Notes: generated by a model from the sequence alone, not told the origin. Positions 39,001 through 47,464 are shown, numbered from the stretch's first letter. The stretch: DNA of 64,000 nt from Stenotrophomonas sp. ESTM1D_MKCIP4_1 (GCF_003086895.1 NZ_CP026004.1:1772731-1836730); one strand, 5' to 3'. Numbers and translations are program-made.

Positions 39001-39540
39001 GCCTCGCAGTTCGAGTCGCTGCTGCACCCGTTCGTCATCCTGTTCACCATTCCGCTGGCCCTGGTCGGCGCGATCCTCGCGCTGATGCTGACCGGAAAAC
39101 CCATTTCGGTGGTGGTGTTCATCGGCCTGATCCTTCTGGTCGGCCTGGTCACCAAGAACGCGATCATCCTCATCGACAAGGTGAACCAGCTGCGCGAAGC
39201 GGGTGTGGCCAAGCAGGAAGCCCTGGTGGAAGGCGCACGTTCGCGCCTGCGGCCGATCATCATGACCACGCTGTGCACCCTGTTCGGCTTCCTGCCGTTG
39301 GCGGTGGCGATGGGCGAGGGCGCCGAAGTGCGTGCGCCGATGGCGATCACCGTCATCGGTGGCCTGCTGGTGTCGACCCTGCTCACCCTGCTGGTCATCC
39401 CGGTGGTGTACGACCTGATGGACCGCCGCGGTGATGCCTACTACCGCGAGCGCGGCCGCAAGCATGCCGGTGAAGGCCTGCACGTTGCCGAGGGCGGGAA
39501 GGCCGGTGGCCATGCTGCGGGTGCGGAGGAACCGGCATGA
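36004..39540 (+). CDS. RND efflux permease, first of two
   Basis: An 1178-residue inner-membrane pump with the RND layout: twelve segments and two large periplasmic loops. Proton-relay residues are complete, with Asp-Asp in segment 4 (GLVVDDSIVVLE) and Lys in segment 10 (GLVTKNAIILID). It is longer than the usual 1020-1050 because of a Gly/Ala/Ser-rich insert in the first loop (QQMFNIAASTGSAAAVAAAS) and an extra hydrophilic-plus-hydrophobic stretch after segment 6 (about 560-650). It overlaps both neighbours as ATGA, so the three proteins are likely made together. Substrates unknown; drugs or envelope-active compounds are probable. Confidence 0.92.
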   Translation: MSGPGHDHGASPAGDGAAAGMRGGLVEFATRRRVTIAMCTVTLLLFGLIALNNLKVNLLPDLSYPTLTVRTEYTGAAPTEIESLITQPVEEAVGVVKNLRKLKSVSRTGQSDVVLEFAWGTNMDQASLEVRDKMEALNLPLEAKAPVLLRFNPSTEPIMRLVLSTKATPVSDEDAIRELTGLRRYADEDLKKKLEPVTGVAAVKVGGGLEDEIQVDIDQQKLAQLNLPIDTVIKRLKEENINISGGRLEEGSQRFLVRTVNQFADLEEIRNLLVTTQSSNGSAADSALQQMFNIAASTGSAAAVAAASAAQSASSGGGSSVVANGVPVRLKDVATVRQGYKEREAIIRLGGKESVELAIYKEGDANTVATAEALRKRLEQIKATFPSDAELTTIEDQSRFIEHAISDVKKDAVIGGLLAILIIFLFLRDGWSTFVISLSLPVSIIATFFFMGQLGLSLNVMSLGGLALATGLVVDDSIVVLESIAKARERGLGILQAAIVGTREVSMAVVASTLTTIAVFLPLVFVDGIAGQLFRDQALTVAIAIAISLLVSMTLIPMLSSLKGRPPLAFPEEAAAEPWRPQSRWQKPVALGRRGFVASVRWSFFALAWLVVRLWRGVVAVVGPVMRKASDIAMKPYAGAERGYLRLLPSALAHPGKVLGMAALAFVGTMALVPMLGADLIPQLAQDRFEMTVKLPAGTPLKQTDALVRELQLAHGEGEGVASLYGVSGSGTRLDASPTESGENIGKLTVVMEGGGNARTEADITERLRDTMAQHPGAQVDFARPALFSFSTPLEIELRGQDMATLEQAGQRLAALLRGNAHYADVKSTVEEGFPEIQIRFDQERAGALGLTTRQIADVVVKKVRGDVATRYSFRDRKIDVLVRAQEGDRASVDSIRRLIVNPGSTRPVTLDAVADVVATTGPSEIHRADQTRVAVVSANLRDIDLGAAMREVQQMVAEQPLGAGVGLHIGGQGEELAQAATSLIFAFGLAIFLVYLVMASQFESLLHPFVILFTIPLALVGAILALMLTGKPISVVVFIGLILLVGLVTKNAIILIDKVNQLREAGVAKQEALVEGARSRLRPIIMTTLCTLFGFLPLAVAMGEGAEVRAPMAITVIGGLLVSTLLTLLVIPVVYDLMDRRGDAYYRERGRKHAGEGLHVAEGGKAGGHAAGAEEPA

Positions 39541-42500
39541 GCGTTGCCGAGTTTTCCATCCGTCGTCCGGTCACCACCATCATGTGCTTCATCTCGCTGG
39601 TGGTGGTCGGCCTGATCGCCTCGTTCCGGCTGCCGCTGGAAGCGCTGCCGGACATCTCCGCACCGTTCCTGTTCGTGCAGATTCCGTACACCGGCTCGAC
39701 CCCGGAAGAAGTGGAGCGGACCATCATCCGCCCCGTCGAGGAATCGCTGGCCACGATGACCGGCATCAAGCGCATGCGCTCGCAGGCCACCTCGGAAGCG
39801 GCCTCGATCTTCATCGAGTTCAGCGACTGGGACCGCGACATCGCCATCGCCGCGTCCGACGCGCGCGAACGCATCGATGCCATCCGCAGCGAACTGCCCG
39901 ACGACCTGCAGCGCTACAACGTGTTCAAGTGGTCCAGCAGCGACCAGCCGGTGCTGAAAGTGCGCCTGGCCAGCGCCACCGACCTGACCACCGCGTATGA
40001 CATGCTGGACCGGGAGTTCAAGCGGCGCATCGAGCGCATTCCCGGTGTGGCCCGCGTGGACATCACCGGCGCGCCACCGAACGAAGTCGAGATCGCCATC
40101 GATCCCGACCGGCTCAACGCGCACGGCCTCAGCATCAACGAACTCAGCGACCGCCTGCGCACGCTGAACTTCTCGATCTCGGCCGGGCAGATCAACGACA
40201 ACGGCCAGCGCGTGCGCGTGCAGCCGGTGGGTGAGATCACCGATCTGCAGGAAATGCGTGACCTGGTAATCAACGCCAAGGGCCTGCGCCTGGGCGACAT
40301 CGCCGAGGTGCGGCTGAAGCCGGCGCGGATGAACTACGGGCGTCGCCTCGACGGCAATCCGGCCATCGGCCTGGACATCTTCAAGGAGCGCAGCGCCAAC
40401 CTGGTGGACGTCTCCCGCGCTGCGCTGGCCGAAGTCGAGGCGATCCGCGCGCAGGACTCGATGCGCGACGTGCAGATCAAGGTCATCGACAACCAGGGCA
40501 AGGCGGTCACGTCCTCGCTGCTGGAACTGGCCGAAGCGGGCGCGGTCGGCCTGATCCTGTCGGTCACCGTGCTGTTCTTCTTCCTGCGCCACTGGCCGTC
40601 CACCCTGATGGTGACGCTGGCGATTCCGATCTGCTTCACCATTACCCTGGGCTTCATGTACTTCGCCGGGGTAACGCTGAACATCCTGACCATGATGGGC
40701 CTGCTGCTGGCCGTGGGCATGCTGGTGGACAACGCCGTGGTGGTGGTGGAAAGCATCTACCAGGAACGCGAACGCATGCCGGGGCAGCCACGGCTGGCCT
40801 CGATCATCGGCACCCGCAACGTGGCCATCGCGCTCAGTGCCGGCACCCTGTGTCACTGCATCGTGTTCGTGCCCAACCTGTTCGGTGAAACCAACAACAT
40901 CAGCATCTTCATGGCGCAGATCGCGATCACCATCTCGGTCTCGCTGCTGGCCTCGTGGCTGGTGGCGGTCAGCCTGATCCCCATGCTGTCTGCACGCATG
41001 GCCACGCCCAAGCTGCTGCATTCGCAGACCGGTGTCATCGCCCGCCTGCAGCGCCGCTATGCCAGCCTGCTGGACTGGTCGCTGCGCCACCGCGGCTGGA
41101 GCCTGCTGGGCATCGTGCTGGTGGTGCTGGTCAGCCTGGTGCCGATGAAGCTGACCAAGGTGGACATGTTCGGTGGTGGTGGTGGCAAGGACATCTTCAT
41201 CGGCTACATGTGGAAGGGGGCCTACACCTACCGGCAGATGTCCGATGAAGTGGCCCGCGTCGAAGCCTGGGTCGAGGAGAACCGCGAACGCCTGCACGTG
41301 CAGCAGGTCTATTCCTGGTACAGCGAACAGGAAGGCAGTTCGACCATCGTGACCATCGATGAGAAGCATGCCAAGGACATCAAGGCGCTGCAGGAGGAGA
41401 TCCGCAAGGGCCTGCCGAAGTCGGCGCGTACCGATTACTTCGTCGGCAACCAGGGCGGTGACGGCGGCAGCGGCAACCAGGGCGTGCAGGTCCAGTTGGT
41501 GGGTGATTCCAGCAGCATGCTGCAGGAGATCGGCGAGGAAGTGCTGCCGCTGCTCGCCCAGCGTACCGAGCTGCGCGACGTGCGCATCGACAATGGCGAG
41601 AAGGGCGGTGAGCTGAAGGTGCATGTCGACCGCGAGCGCGCGGCGGCGTTCGGCTTCAATGCCGAACAGGTGGCCAGCTTTGTCGGCCTGGCCCTGCGCG
41701 GTGCACCGATGCGCGAGTTCCGCCGCGGCGACAACGAAGTGCCGGTGTGGGTGCGCTTTGCCGGCGCCGAACAGAGCAGCCCGGAAGACCTGGCCAGCTA
41801 CAGCGTGCGTACCGGCGATGGCCGCAGCGTGCCGCTGCTGAGCCTGGTCAGCGTGGACGTCGGTTCCTCGGCCACCCAGATCGGCCGCACCAACCGCCAG
41901 ACCACCTTGACCATCAAGGCGAACCTGGCCGAGAAGGTCACCGCGCCGGATGGCCGCAAGGCGATGGAAGCCGTGCTCAAGCCGATGAACTTCCCGGCCG
42001 GCTACGGCTTCACCTTCGATGGCGGCGACTACGGCAACGACAACGAGGCCATGCAGCAGATGGTGTTCAACCTGCTCATCGCGCTGGTGATGATCTACGT
42101 CGTGATGGCGGCCGTGTTCGAGTCGCTGCTGTTCCCGGCAGCGATCATGAGCGGCGTGCTGTTCTCCATCTTCGGCGTGTTCTGGCTGTTCTGGATCACC
42201 GGCACCTCGTTCGGCATCATGTCCTTCATCGGTATCCTGGTGCTGATGGGCGTGGTGGTGAACAACGGCATCGTGATGATCGAGCACATCAACAACCTGC
42301 GGCGCGGCGGCATGGGCCGCACCCAGGCGCTGGTGGAAGGCTCACGCGAGCGCCTGCGGCCGATCATGATGACGATGGGCACCGCGATCCTGGCCATGGT
42401 GCCGATCTCGCTGACCAGCACGCAGATGTTCGGCGATGGCCCCGAGTACGCACCCATGGCACGCGCGATTGCCGGCGGCCTGGCGTTCTCCACCGTGGTC

Positions 42501-42620
42501 AGCCTGCTGTTCCTGCCGACCATCTACGCCGTGCTGGATGACCTGCGCAGCGCCGCCACGCGCCTGATCCGGCGCGCACGCGGCCTGGAACTGGCAGAGC
42601 CGGGCGCTGCCCGGCTATAA
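39537..42620 (+). CDS. RND efflux permease, second of two
   Basis: A 1027-residue RND permease. It starts FSIRRPVTTIMCFISLVVVG and has twelve predicted segments. The relay positions differ from the first pump: segment 4 reads GMLVDNAVVVVE (one Asp only) and segment 10 GVVVNNGIVMIE (no Lys). Two permeases behind one adaptor recall MdtBC, which form a mixed trimer; whether that happens here is inference. The last codons (AEPGAARL and the stop) are part of a repeat unit that continues downstream, so the C-terminus may have been altered by the repeat. Confidence 0.9.
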   Translation: MSVAEFSIRRPVTTIMCFISLVVVGLIASFRLPLEALPDISAPFLFVQIPYTGSTPEEVERTIIRPVEESLATMTGIKRMRSQATSEAASIFIEFSDWDRDIAIAASDARERIDAIRSELPDDLQRYNVFKWSSSDQPVLKVRLASATDLTTAYDMLDREFKRRIERIPGVARVDITGAPPNEVEIAIDPDRLNAHGLSINELSDRLRTLNFSISAGQINDNGQRVRVQPVGEITDLQEMRDLVINAKGLRLGDIAEVRLKPARMNYGRRLDGNPAIGLDIFKERSANLVDVSRAALAEVEAIRAQDSMRDVQIKVIDNQGKAVTSSLLELAEAGAVGLILSVTVLFFFLRHWPSTLMVTLAIPICFTITLGFMYFAGVTLNILTMMGLLLAVGMLVDNAVVVVESIYQERERMPGQPRLASIIGTRNVAIALSAGTLCHCIVFVPNLFGETNNISIFMAQIAITISVSLLASWLVAVSLIPMLSARMATPKLLHSQTGVIARLQRRYASLLDWSLRHRGWSLLGIVLVVLVSLVPMKLTKVDMFGGGGGKDIFIGYMWKGAYTYRQMSDEVARVEAWVEENRERLHVQQVYSWYSEQEGSSTIVTIDEKHAKDIKALQEEIRKGLPKSARTDYFVGNQGGDGGSGNQGVQVQLVGDSSSMLQEIGEEVLPLLAQRTELRDVRIDNGEKGGELKVHVDRERAAAFGFNAEQVASFVGLALRGAPMREFRRGDNEVPVWVRFAGAEQSSPEDLASYSVRTGDGRSVPLLSLVSVDVGSSATQIGRTNRQTTLTIKANLAEKVTAPDGRKAMEAVLKPMNFPAGYGFTFDGGDYGNDNEAMQQMVFNLLIALVMIYVVMAAVFESLLFPAAIMSGVLFSIFGVFWLFWITGTSFGIMSFIGILVLMGVVVNNGIVMIEHINNLRRGGMGRTQALVEGSRERLRPIMMTMGTAILAMVPISLTSTQMFGDGPEYAPMARAIAGGLAFSTVVSLLFLPTIYAVLDDLRSAATRLIRRARGLELAEPGAARL

Positions 42621-42985
42621 CTCGCAACATCGTGTTTGTGGTGGGGGAGGGACACTGTAGAGCCGAGCCATGCTCGGCTGCCGTTCGCCTGCCGCTGCCA
42701 AACGGTAGAGCCGGGCGCTGCCCGGCTGTAACACGCAACACATCGTGTTTGTGGTGGGGGGGAGGGGCACTGTAGAGCCGAGCCATGCTCGGCTGCCGTT
42801 CGCCTGCCGCTGCCAAATGGTAGAGCCGGGCGCTGCCCGGCTGTAACACGCAACACATCGTGTTTGTAGTGGGGGGGAGGGGCACTGTAGAGCCGAGCCA
42901 TGCTCGGCTGCCGTTCGCCTGCCGCTGCCAAACGGTAGAGCCGGGCGCTGCCCGGCTGTAACACGCAACACATCGTGTTTGTGGT
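42594..42985. repeat. 115-bp tandem repeat, about 3.4 copies, starting inside the RND gene
   Basis: Each unit holds one palindrome AGCCGGGCGCTGCCCGGCT, the spacer CACGCAACACATCGTGTTTG, a G-rich run, and a second palindrome AGCCGAGCCATGCTCGGCT. The GTAG-headed second palindrome recurs at 42657, 42772 and 42887, exactly 115 bases apart; the first type is at about 42594 (in the gene), 42705, 42820 and 42935. It is a tandem array of SMAG pairs. Confidence 0.92.
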
Positions 42986-43027
42986 GGGGGGAGACCGGTC
43001 GTAGTGGGGCGGTCTCCCCCGTTTTTT
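42986..43027 (+). terminator. Terminator of the RND operon
   Basis: The stem GGGGGAGACC (about 42987-42996) / GGTCTCCCCC (43011-43020) is followed by GTTTTTTT. The last repeat unit runs directly into it. Confidence 0.88.
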
Positions 43028-43056
43028 TCAACCACCGTTGGCATGAACATGAAGCC

Positions 43057-43162
43057 CCGAGCCCACGCTCGGCTGCCGTTCGCCGCGTTGCGGCGCCGCC
43101 CGAGCATGGGCTCGGGCGCTACGGTGTGTGTAATCCGGTAGCGCCGGGCCATGCCCGGCGTG
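43057..43162. repeat. SMAG/REP palindromes
   Basis: CCGAGCCCACGCTCGG (about 43057-43072), an inverted unit CCGAGCATGGGCTCGG (about 43100-43115, ending CGCTAC) and a GTAG-headed copy GCGCCGGGCCATGCCCGGCG (about 43138-43162). Confidence 0.85.
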
Positions 43163-43171
43163 TCGCTGCAA

Positions 43172-44392
43172 TCAACCCGCGACCTTGCCCCACACCCGGC
43201 CGGCGGTCAGCCACAGGCCCAGCATGCTGCCCAGGTTGGTCAGCATGAAGGTCAGCACCACCCGGGTGACCCGGTTGCGGTACCAGCCCTTCAGGCTCTG
43301 CGCGTCGTCGCGCAGCTTCAGGAAATCCTCGTAGGCCGGCTTGCGCAGGCGCGCTTCCACCAGCGCCGAGAACGCACCGGTGGGAATGCTCAGGCGGAAC
43401 GGCTTGAACGGTGCCACCACGATCGCGGTCAGGATGCTCAGCGGGTGGCTGCCGGCCAGCAGGCAGCCCAGGCCGGCCAGGCCGCCGGTGTACATCGCCC
43501 AGGTCGCCAGCAGTTCGGTGCCCACGCCCAGCCCGCCGCGGTAGAAGCCCACGCCAATGCCGGTCACCACGATGGCCAGGATGGCCAGGGTGAACCACGG
43601 AATGTTGCGCTTCTTCGGCACCGCTTCCAGCTCGGCCCGCAGCGCTGCCGGTGCGTCGTTGTCGGTTTCCAGGTAGCGCGCTAGGCCGGCCAGGTGGCCG
43701 GCGCCGACCACTGCCAGCACTTCGCGCAGCTGCGGGTTGTGCTCCTCGCGCAGGCGCGTGGCCATGTAGCGGTCACGCTCGCCGATGATGGTTTCGTACA
43801 GCGCAGGGCTTTCGCTGGCGAACTCACCAAAGCTCGATTCCAGCATGTCGCCCTGCTTGAGCTTCTCGATCTCGTTCTCGCCCACTTCCTCGGAAGAGAA
43901 CAGGCCCGCGCCGAGGCCGGCCACCAGTTTCAGTTTGCCGAAGAAGCCCAGCCGCTGCGAGGCGCGGCGGAAGGTCAGGCCGACTTCGCGGTCGATCAGC
44001 TGCACCGGCAGGCCGCGCTCGCGCGCCAGGTCCACCGCGCGCTTCAGCTCGGCGCCGGGCTCGATGCCCAGCTGTTCGGCCAGGCGGCGCTGGTAGGCCG
44101 ACAGGGCCAGGTTGGCGGCGAACAGCGCCACGCGGCCCTTGCGGATCACTTCCACCAGGTCCAGCTTGGCCAGCGTGTCCGGGTCGCTCAGCGCCTGCAG
44201 GCGCTGCGGGTCCAGTTCCACGGCCACCGCATCGAAGCGGCCGCTGTCGATGGCTTTTTCCACGGCCTCGACGCTGGCGTGGGAAACGTGGGCGGTGCCC
44301 AGCAGGGTGTAACGCACGCCGTCGCGTTCAACAACGCGCACCGGCTGCCCGGCGAACAGATCGTCGCCGGTTTCGGGAAGGGTGTCAGTCAT
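43172..44392 (-). CDS. TraB/PrgY-family membrane protein
   Basis: A 406-residue protein of the TraB family (TraB/PrgY/GumN-like fold). The N-terminal domain has GTAHVSHAS (32-40) and ELDPQRLQAL, and a later GAGHLAGLARYL; the Gly-x-x-His motifs resemble a metal-dependent protease site. The C-terminal third has about four membrane segments (from NIPWFTLAILAIVVTGIG). In enterococci PrgY lowers pheromone activity; the bacterial role elsewhere is unclear. Start is either ATG 44392 or ATG 44404, the latter overlapping the GNAT stop codon. Confidence 0.85.
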   Translation of the reverse strand: MTDTLPETGDDLFAGQPVRVVERDGVRYTLLGTAHVSHASVEAVEKAIDSGRFDAVAVELDPQRLQALSDPDTLAKLDLVEVIRKGRVALFAANLALSAYQRRLAEQLGIEPGAELKRAVDLARERGLPVQLIDREVGLTFRRASQRLGFFGKLKLVAGLGAGLFSSEEVGENEIEKLKQGDMLESSFGEFASESPALYETIIGERDRYMATRLREEHNPQLREVLAVVGAGHLAGLARYLETDNDAPAALRAELEAVPKKRNIPWFTLAILAIVVTGIGVGFYRGGLGVGTELLATWAMYTGGLAGLGCLLAGSHPLSILTAIVVAPFKPFRLSIPTGAFSALVEARLRKPAYEDFLKLRDDAQSLKGWYRNRVTRVVLTFMLTNLGSMLGLWLTAGRVWGKVAG

Positions 44393-44396
44393 GGAT

Positions 44397-44927
44397 TCAT
44401 TCATTGGAAGGTGCGGTGTCAGCGCCATCGCCGAGCGCGCGCTGCATCTGCACGGTGTCCAGCCAGCGGCCGTGCTTGCGGCCAAGGCCCTGGAACACGC
44501 CCACCAGGTGGAAGCCGAAGCGTTCGTGCAGCTTGATCGACGCGGTATTGGTCGGCTCGCCGATCACCGCCACCATCTGCCGGTAGCCGCGTGCCACGCA
44601 GGCGTCGATCAGGGCCTGCAGCAGTCCGGTACCCACGCCCTTGCCCTGGTACGCAGCATCCACGTAGACCGAATTTTCCACGGTCCACTGGTAGGCCACC
44701 CGCGTGCGGTAGGTGTTGGCGTAGGCATAGCCGGCCACCTGGCCGTCGATCTCGGCGACCAGGTAGGGGAAGCCACGGTCGATGATGTCGCGCATGCGGC
44801 GCAGCATCTCGTCCTGGTCGGGAACGTCGTACTCGTAGGTGTTGACGAAATCGGTCACTTCCACCGCGTAGATCGCGGTGATCGCAGCGATGTCGGCCGG
44901 GCCGGCATCACGGATGAGGACGGCCAT
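44397..44927 (-). CDS. GNAT N-acetyltransferase (Pat/MnaT-like)
   Basis: A 176-residue acetyltransferase. The acetyl-CoA motif QGKGVG (94-99) lies in VYVDAAYQGKGVGTGLLQAL, and the N-terminal IRDAGPADIAAITAIYAVEV and VAGYAYA are typical of the phosphinothricin/methionine-sulfoximine acetyltransferase group. Substrate may be a small amine or amino-acid analogue. It is encoded 14 bases after aguB on the same strand, so a link with polyamines is possible but unproven. Confidence 0.87.
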   Translation of the reverse strand: MAVLIRDAGPADIAAITAIYAVEVTDFVNTYEYDVPDQDEMLRRMRDIIDRGFPYLVAEIDGQVAGYAYANTYRTRVAYQWTVENSVYVDAAYQGKGVGTGLLQALIDACVARGYRQMVAVIGEPTNTASIKLHERFGFHLVGVFQGLGRKHGRWLDTVQMQRALGDGADTAPSNE

Positions 44928-44941
44928 GGCAGGTCTCCGGC

Positions 44942-45829
44942 TCAGTCGATGTAGCGCTTGAGCAGGTCACAGTACGCATCGATGCGACGGTCGCGCAGGA
45001 ACGGCCAGATGCGGCGCACGTGTTCGCTGCGCTGCAGGTCCACGTCGCACACCAGCACGGTGGCATCGGTGCCGGCCTCGGCCAGGAATTCGCCCTGCGG
45101 GCCCAGCACGTGGCTGTTGCCCCAGAACTGGATGCCCGACGCGCCCAGCGGCGAGGCTTCATGGCCCACGCGGTTGCAGCTCAGCACCGGCAGGCCGTTG
45201 GCCACGGCGTGGCCGCGGTGGCTAAGCACCCAGGCGTCGCGCTGGCGGGTCTTCTCGTCCTGCACGTCGTCCGGGTCCCAGCCGATGGCGGTGGGGTAGA
45301 GCAGCAGCTCGGCACCGGCCAGTGCCATCAGGCGAGCCGCTTCCGGGTACCACTGGTCCCAGCACACCAGCACGCCAAGGCGGCCCACCGACGTGTCGAT
45401 CGGGGTGAAGCCGATATCGCCCGGGGTGAAGTAGAACTTTTCGTAGAAGCCCGGATCGTCCGGGATGTGCATCTTGCGGTACTTGCCCAGCAGGGTGCCG
45501 TCCTTCTCGAAGACCACGGCGGTGTTGTGGTACAGGCCGGCGGCGCGGCGCTCGAACAGCGAACCCACCAGCACCACGCCGTGCTTCTTTGCCAGCGCGC
45601 CCAGGCGCTCGGTGCTCGGGCCGGGAATCGGCTCGGCCAGATCGAACTCATCCACCGATTCGTGCTGGCAGAAGTACGGACCGTTGTGCAGTTCCTGCAG
45701 CAGCACCAGTTTCGCGCCCTGCGCAGCCGCCTCGGCCACGCGTGCTTCGATCACCGCCAGGTTGGCGGCGGCATCACCGTGGTTGCGCTCCTGGATCAGG
45801 GCAACGGTAAGGGGGCTGCGCGAGTTCAT
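44942..45829 (-). CDS. aguB: N-carbamoylputrescine amidase
   Basis: Hydrolyses N-carbamoylputrescine to putrescine, CO2 and ammonia. It is a 295-residue nitrilase-fold enzyme with triad Glu46 (LQELHNGPYF), Lys119 (GKYRKMHIPDD) and Cys156 (VLVCWDQWYPE). The block WVLSHRGHAVANGLPVLSCN fits AguB more than other nitrilases. aguA lies 228 bases upstream on the same strand and supplies its substrate. The ATG at 45829 is chosen by homology. Confidence 0.95.
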   Translation of the reverse strand: MNSRSPLTVALIQERNHGDAAANLAVIEARVAEAAAQGAKLVLLQELHNGPYFCQHESVDEFDLAEPIPGPSTERLGALAKKHGVVLVGSLFERRAAGLYHNTAVVFEKDGTLLGKYRKMHIPDDPGFYEKFYFTPGDIGFTPIDTSVGRLGVLVCWDQWYPEAARLMALAGAELLLYPTAIGWDPDDVQDEKTRQRDAWVLSHRGHAVANGLPVLSCNRVGHEASPLGASGIQFWGNSHVLGPQGEFLAEAGTDATVLVCDVDLQRSEHVRRIWPFLRDRRIDAYCDLLKRYID

Positions 45830-45949
45830 GCGGGGCGTTCCTGCGGGGGAAAACCTGCATGTTAGCGCGGATGGCGAGCTGCGGCGTGTCGCGCGCTGAA
45901 TGGGCCCGCTCCAGCCGATTCGCGAACGGCCAACGGGCACGCGGAAGCC

Positions 45950-46022
45950 GTAGCGTCGAGCGTGCTCGACGGGCTCTTCGCGCGGATCACGGCAAAAGCC
46001 AGTCGAGCAAGCTCGACTCTAC
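45950..46022. repeat. Inverted SMAG/REP pair between aguA and aguB
   Basis: GTAGCGTCGAGCGTGCTCGA (45950-45969) and an inverted copy GTCGAGCAAGCTCGACTCTA (about 46002-46021) split the two agmatine genes. Confidence 0.85.
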
Positions 46023-46057
46023 ACAAGGAGCGCCGGGCGGGGCCCGGCGCCATGCCA

Positions 46058-47095
46058 TCAGGCCTTCAGCAGGCCTTCCGGCAGCTGCATGGTGATGCAG
46101 TGCAGGCTGCCGTTCTGCCAGATCAGCGAGCGGCAGGGTACCTGCACGATCTCGCGGCCCGGGTGGGCCTGGGCCAGCACGTCGCGGGCCAGGTCGTCGG
46201 CCGGGTCGCCGTAGGCCGGCATCAGCACCGCGCCGTTGACGATCAGGTAGTTGGCGTACGACGCGGCCAGGCGGCGGCCTTCGTCGATCACCGGCTGCGC
46301 CCACGGCAGCGGGAACAGGCGGTACGGCTGGCCGTCCTTCGTGCGCAGCGCGGCCAGTTCGCTGCCCATCGCCTGCAGCTCGGCATAGTGCGAATCGCTT
46401 TCGTCATCGCAGGCCTGGTAGACAATGCTGTCAGGCGAAGCAAAGCGCGCCAGGGTGTCGATGTGGGCGTCGGTATCGTCGCCTTCCAGGTAACCATGGT
46501 CCAGCCACAGCACGCGGTCCTGCTGCAGCCAGTCGGCCAGGTCGGCGCTCAGGCTGGCGCGGTCGCGGTCCGGGTGGCGCTCGTGCAGGCATTTCCAGGT
46601 GGTCAGCAGGGTGCCTTCCCCGTCGGTCTCGATGCCGCCGCCTTCCAGCGCGAAGGGGATGCTGCGTACCGGCGCGTTGTTGAACACGCCGGCCTGGTCC
46701 AGCACGCCCACCAGCTGGTCGTCCAGGGTGGCGTCGAACTTGCCGCCCCAGCCGGTGAAGCGGAAGTCCAGCAGCTGGAAGCTGCCGTCGGCGCGGCGCA
46801 GGGTGATCGGACCGGAGTCGCGCAGCCAGGTATCGTCATAGGCCGCCGTGGTGAAGCGGACCCGGTCCATGTCGATGCGGTTGGAGCGCAGCCGCATTTC
46901 GGCATAGGTCTCCACGTCGTCGTCGGCCACGCAGATCAGCACCGGCTGGAAGCGGGTGATGGCAGCGACCAGGGCGATGTAGGTCTCCTCGACCTGGCCC
47001 AGGCGGTCGGCCCAGTCGGTATCGGCGGTGGGCCAGGCAATCAGGACGCCGCTCTGGGCTTCCCATTCGGCAGGAAAACGAAGGGTCTGGTTCAT
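46058..47095 (-). CDS. aguA: Agmatine deiminase
   Basis: Converts agmatine to N-carbamoylputrescine and ammonia. The 345 residues belong to the guanidino-group-modifying superfamily, with Cys333 (NGSLHCITMQ) as nucleophile and the blocks DDTWLRDSGPI, FALEGGGIETDGEGTLLTT and WLDHGYLEGDDTDAHID. Followed by aguB, it gives the two-step agmatine route to putrescine. No arginine decarboxylase gene is in the window. Confidence 0.96.
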   Translation of the reverse strand: MNQTLRFPAEWEAQSGVLIAWPTADTDWADRLGQVEETYIALVAAITRFQPVLICVADDDVETYAEMRLRSNRIDMDRVRFTTAAYDDTWLRDSGPITLRRADGSFQLLDFRFTGWGGKFDATLDDQLVGVLDQAGVFNNAPVRSIPFALEGGGIETDGEGTLLTTWKCLHERHPDRDRASLSADLADWLQQDRVLWLDHGYLEGDDTDAHIDTLARFASPDSIVYQACDDESDSHYAELQAMGSELAALRTKDGQPYRLFPLPWAQPVIDEGRRLAASYANYLIVNGAVLMPAYGDPADDLARDVLAQAHPGREIVQVPCRSLIWQNGSLHCITMQLPEGLLKA

Positions 47096-47134
47096 GGTCT
47101 CGCTACACAGGCCCGCCAGCGGCGGGTAGGGGGT

Positions 47135-47464
47135 TCAACGGATCGGCGGCTTCGGGCCGATCTCGTTCGGGTCCGCCTTGTTGGCCACCACGTCGATCAC
47201 TTTCTGCTTCTCGAAGTAGACGGTGAACTGCGGGTAGACCCAGCGGTTGATGGTCGGCCACTGGCGCTTCTGCCCGCCACGCGGCTGCAGCTGTTCGCTC
47301 GGCGCACCGAACTGCGACTGCACCTGCTGCATGCTCTGGCCACGGACGGGCAGGGCGCCGGCCGGCTTTTCGCGGGCGCGGTCGACCAGCAGGGTATCGG
47401 CCAGCGCCGGGGCGGCGGCGGCCAGGGTGGCCAGGACGGCCAGGGTGCTCAGGTAACGCTTCAT
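47135..47464 (-). CDS. Small secreted protein of unknown function, BamE-like pattern
   Basis: A 109-residue exported protein. The signal peptide (MKRYLSTLAVLATLAAAAPA) is cut near ALAD. The mature part contains GQSMQQVQSQFGAPSEQLQP, a tryptophan stretch and YPQFTVYFEKQKVIDVVANK. The order 'G.s..qV...fG.P ... W.Y..f.vyF....V.dV' resembles the small SmpA/OmlA (BamE) fold, but there is no lipobox, so it would be soluble in the periplasm. I do not recognise a named family. It lies 40 bases before aguA on the same strand. Confidence 0.7.
   Translation of the reverse strand: MKRYLSTLAVLATLAAAAPALADTLLVDRAREKPAGALPVRGQSMQQVQSQFGAPSEQLQPRGGQKRQWPTINRWVYPQFTVYFEKQKVIDVVANKADPNEIGPKPPIR

Noticed and set aside
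35818..39513. Very long open frame on the minus strand across the first RND gene (1231 codons)
   Set aside because: It mirrors the codon pattern of a high-G+C gene on the plus strand; its His/Gln/Arg-rich sequence matches no protein type, and the plus frame is a clear RND pump.
39441..42287. Long minus-strand open frame across the second RND gene
   Set aside because: Same reason: low-complexity His/Gln/Asp-rich shadow of a certain gene.
42594..42985. CRISPR-like array
   Set aside because: Units are 115 bp and adjacent, with palindromes and no unique spacers; no cas gene is present.
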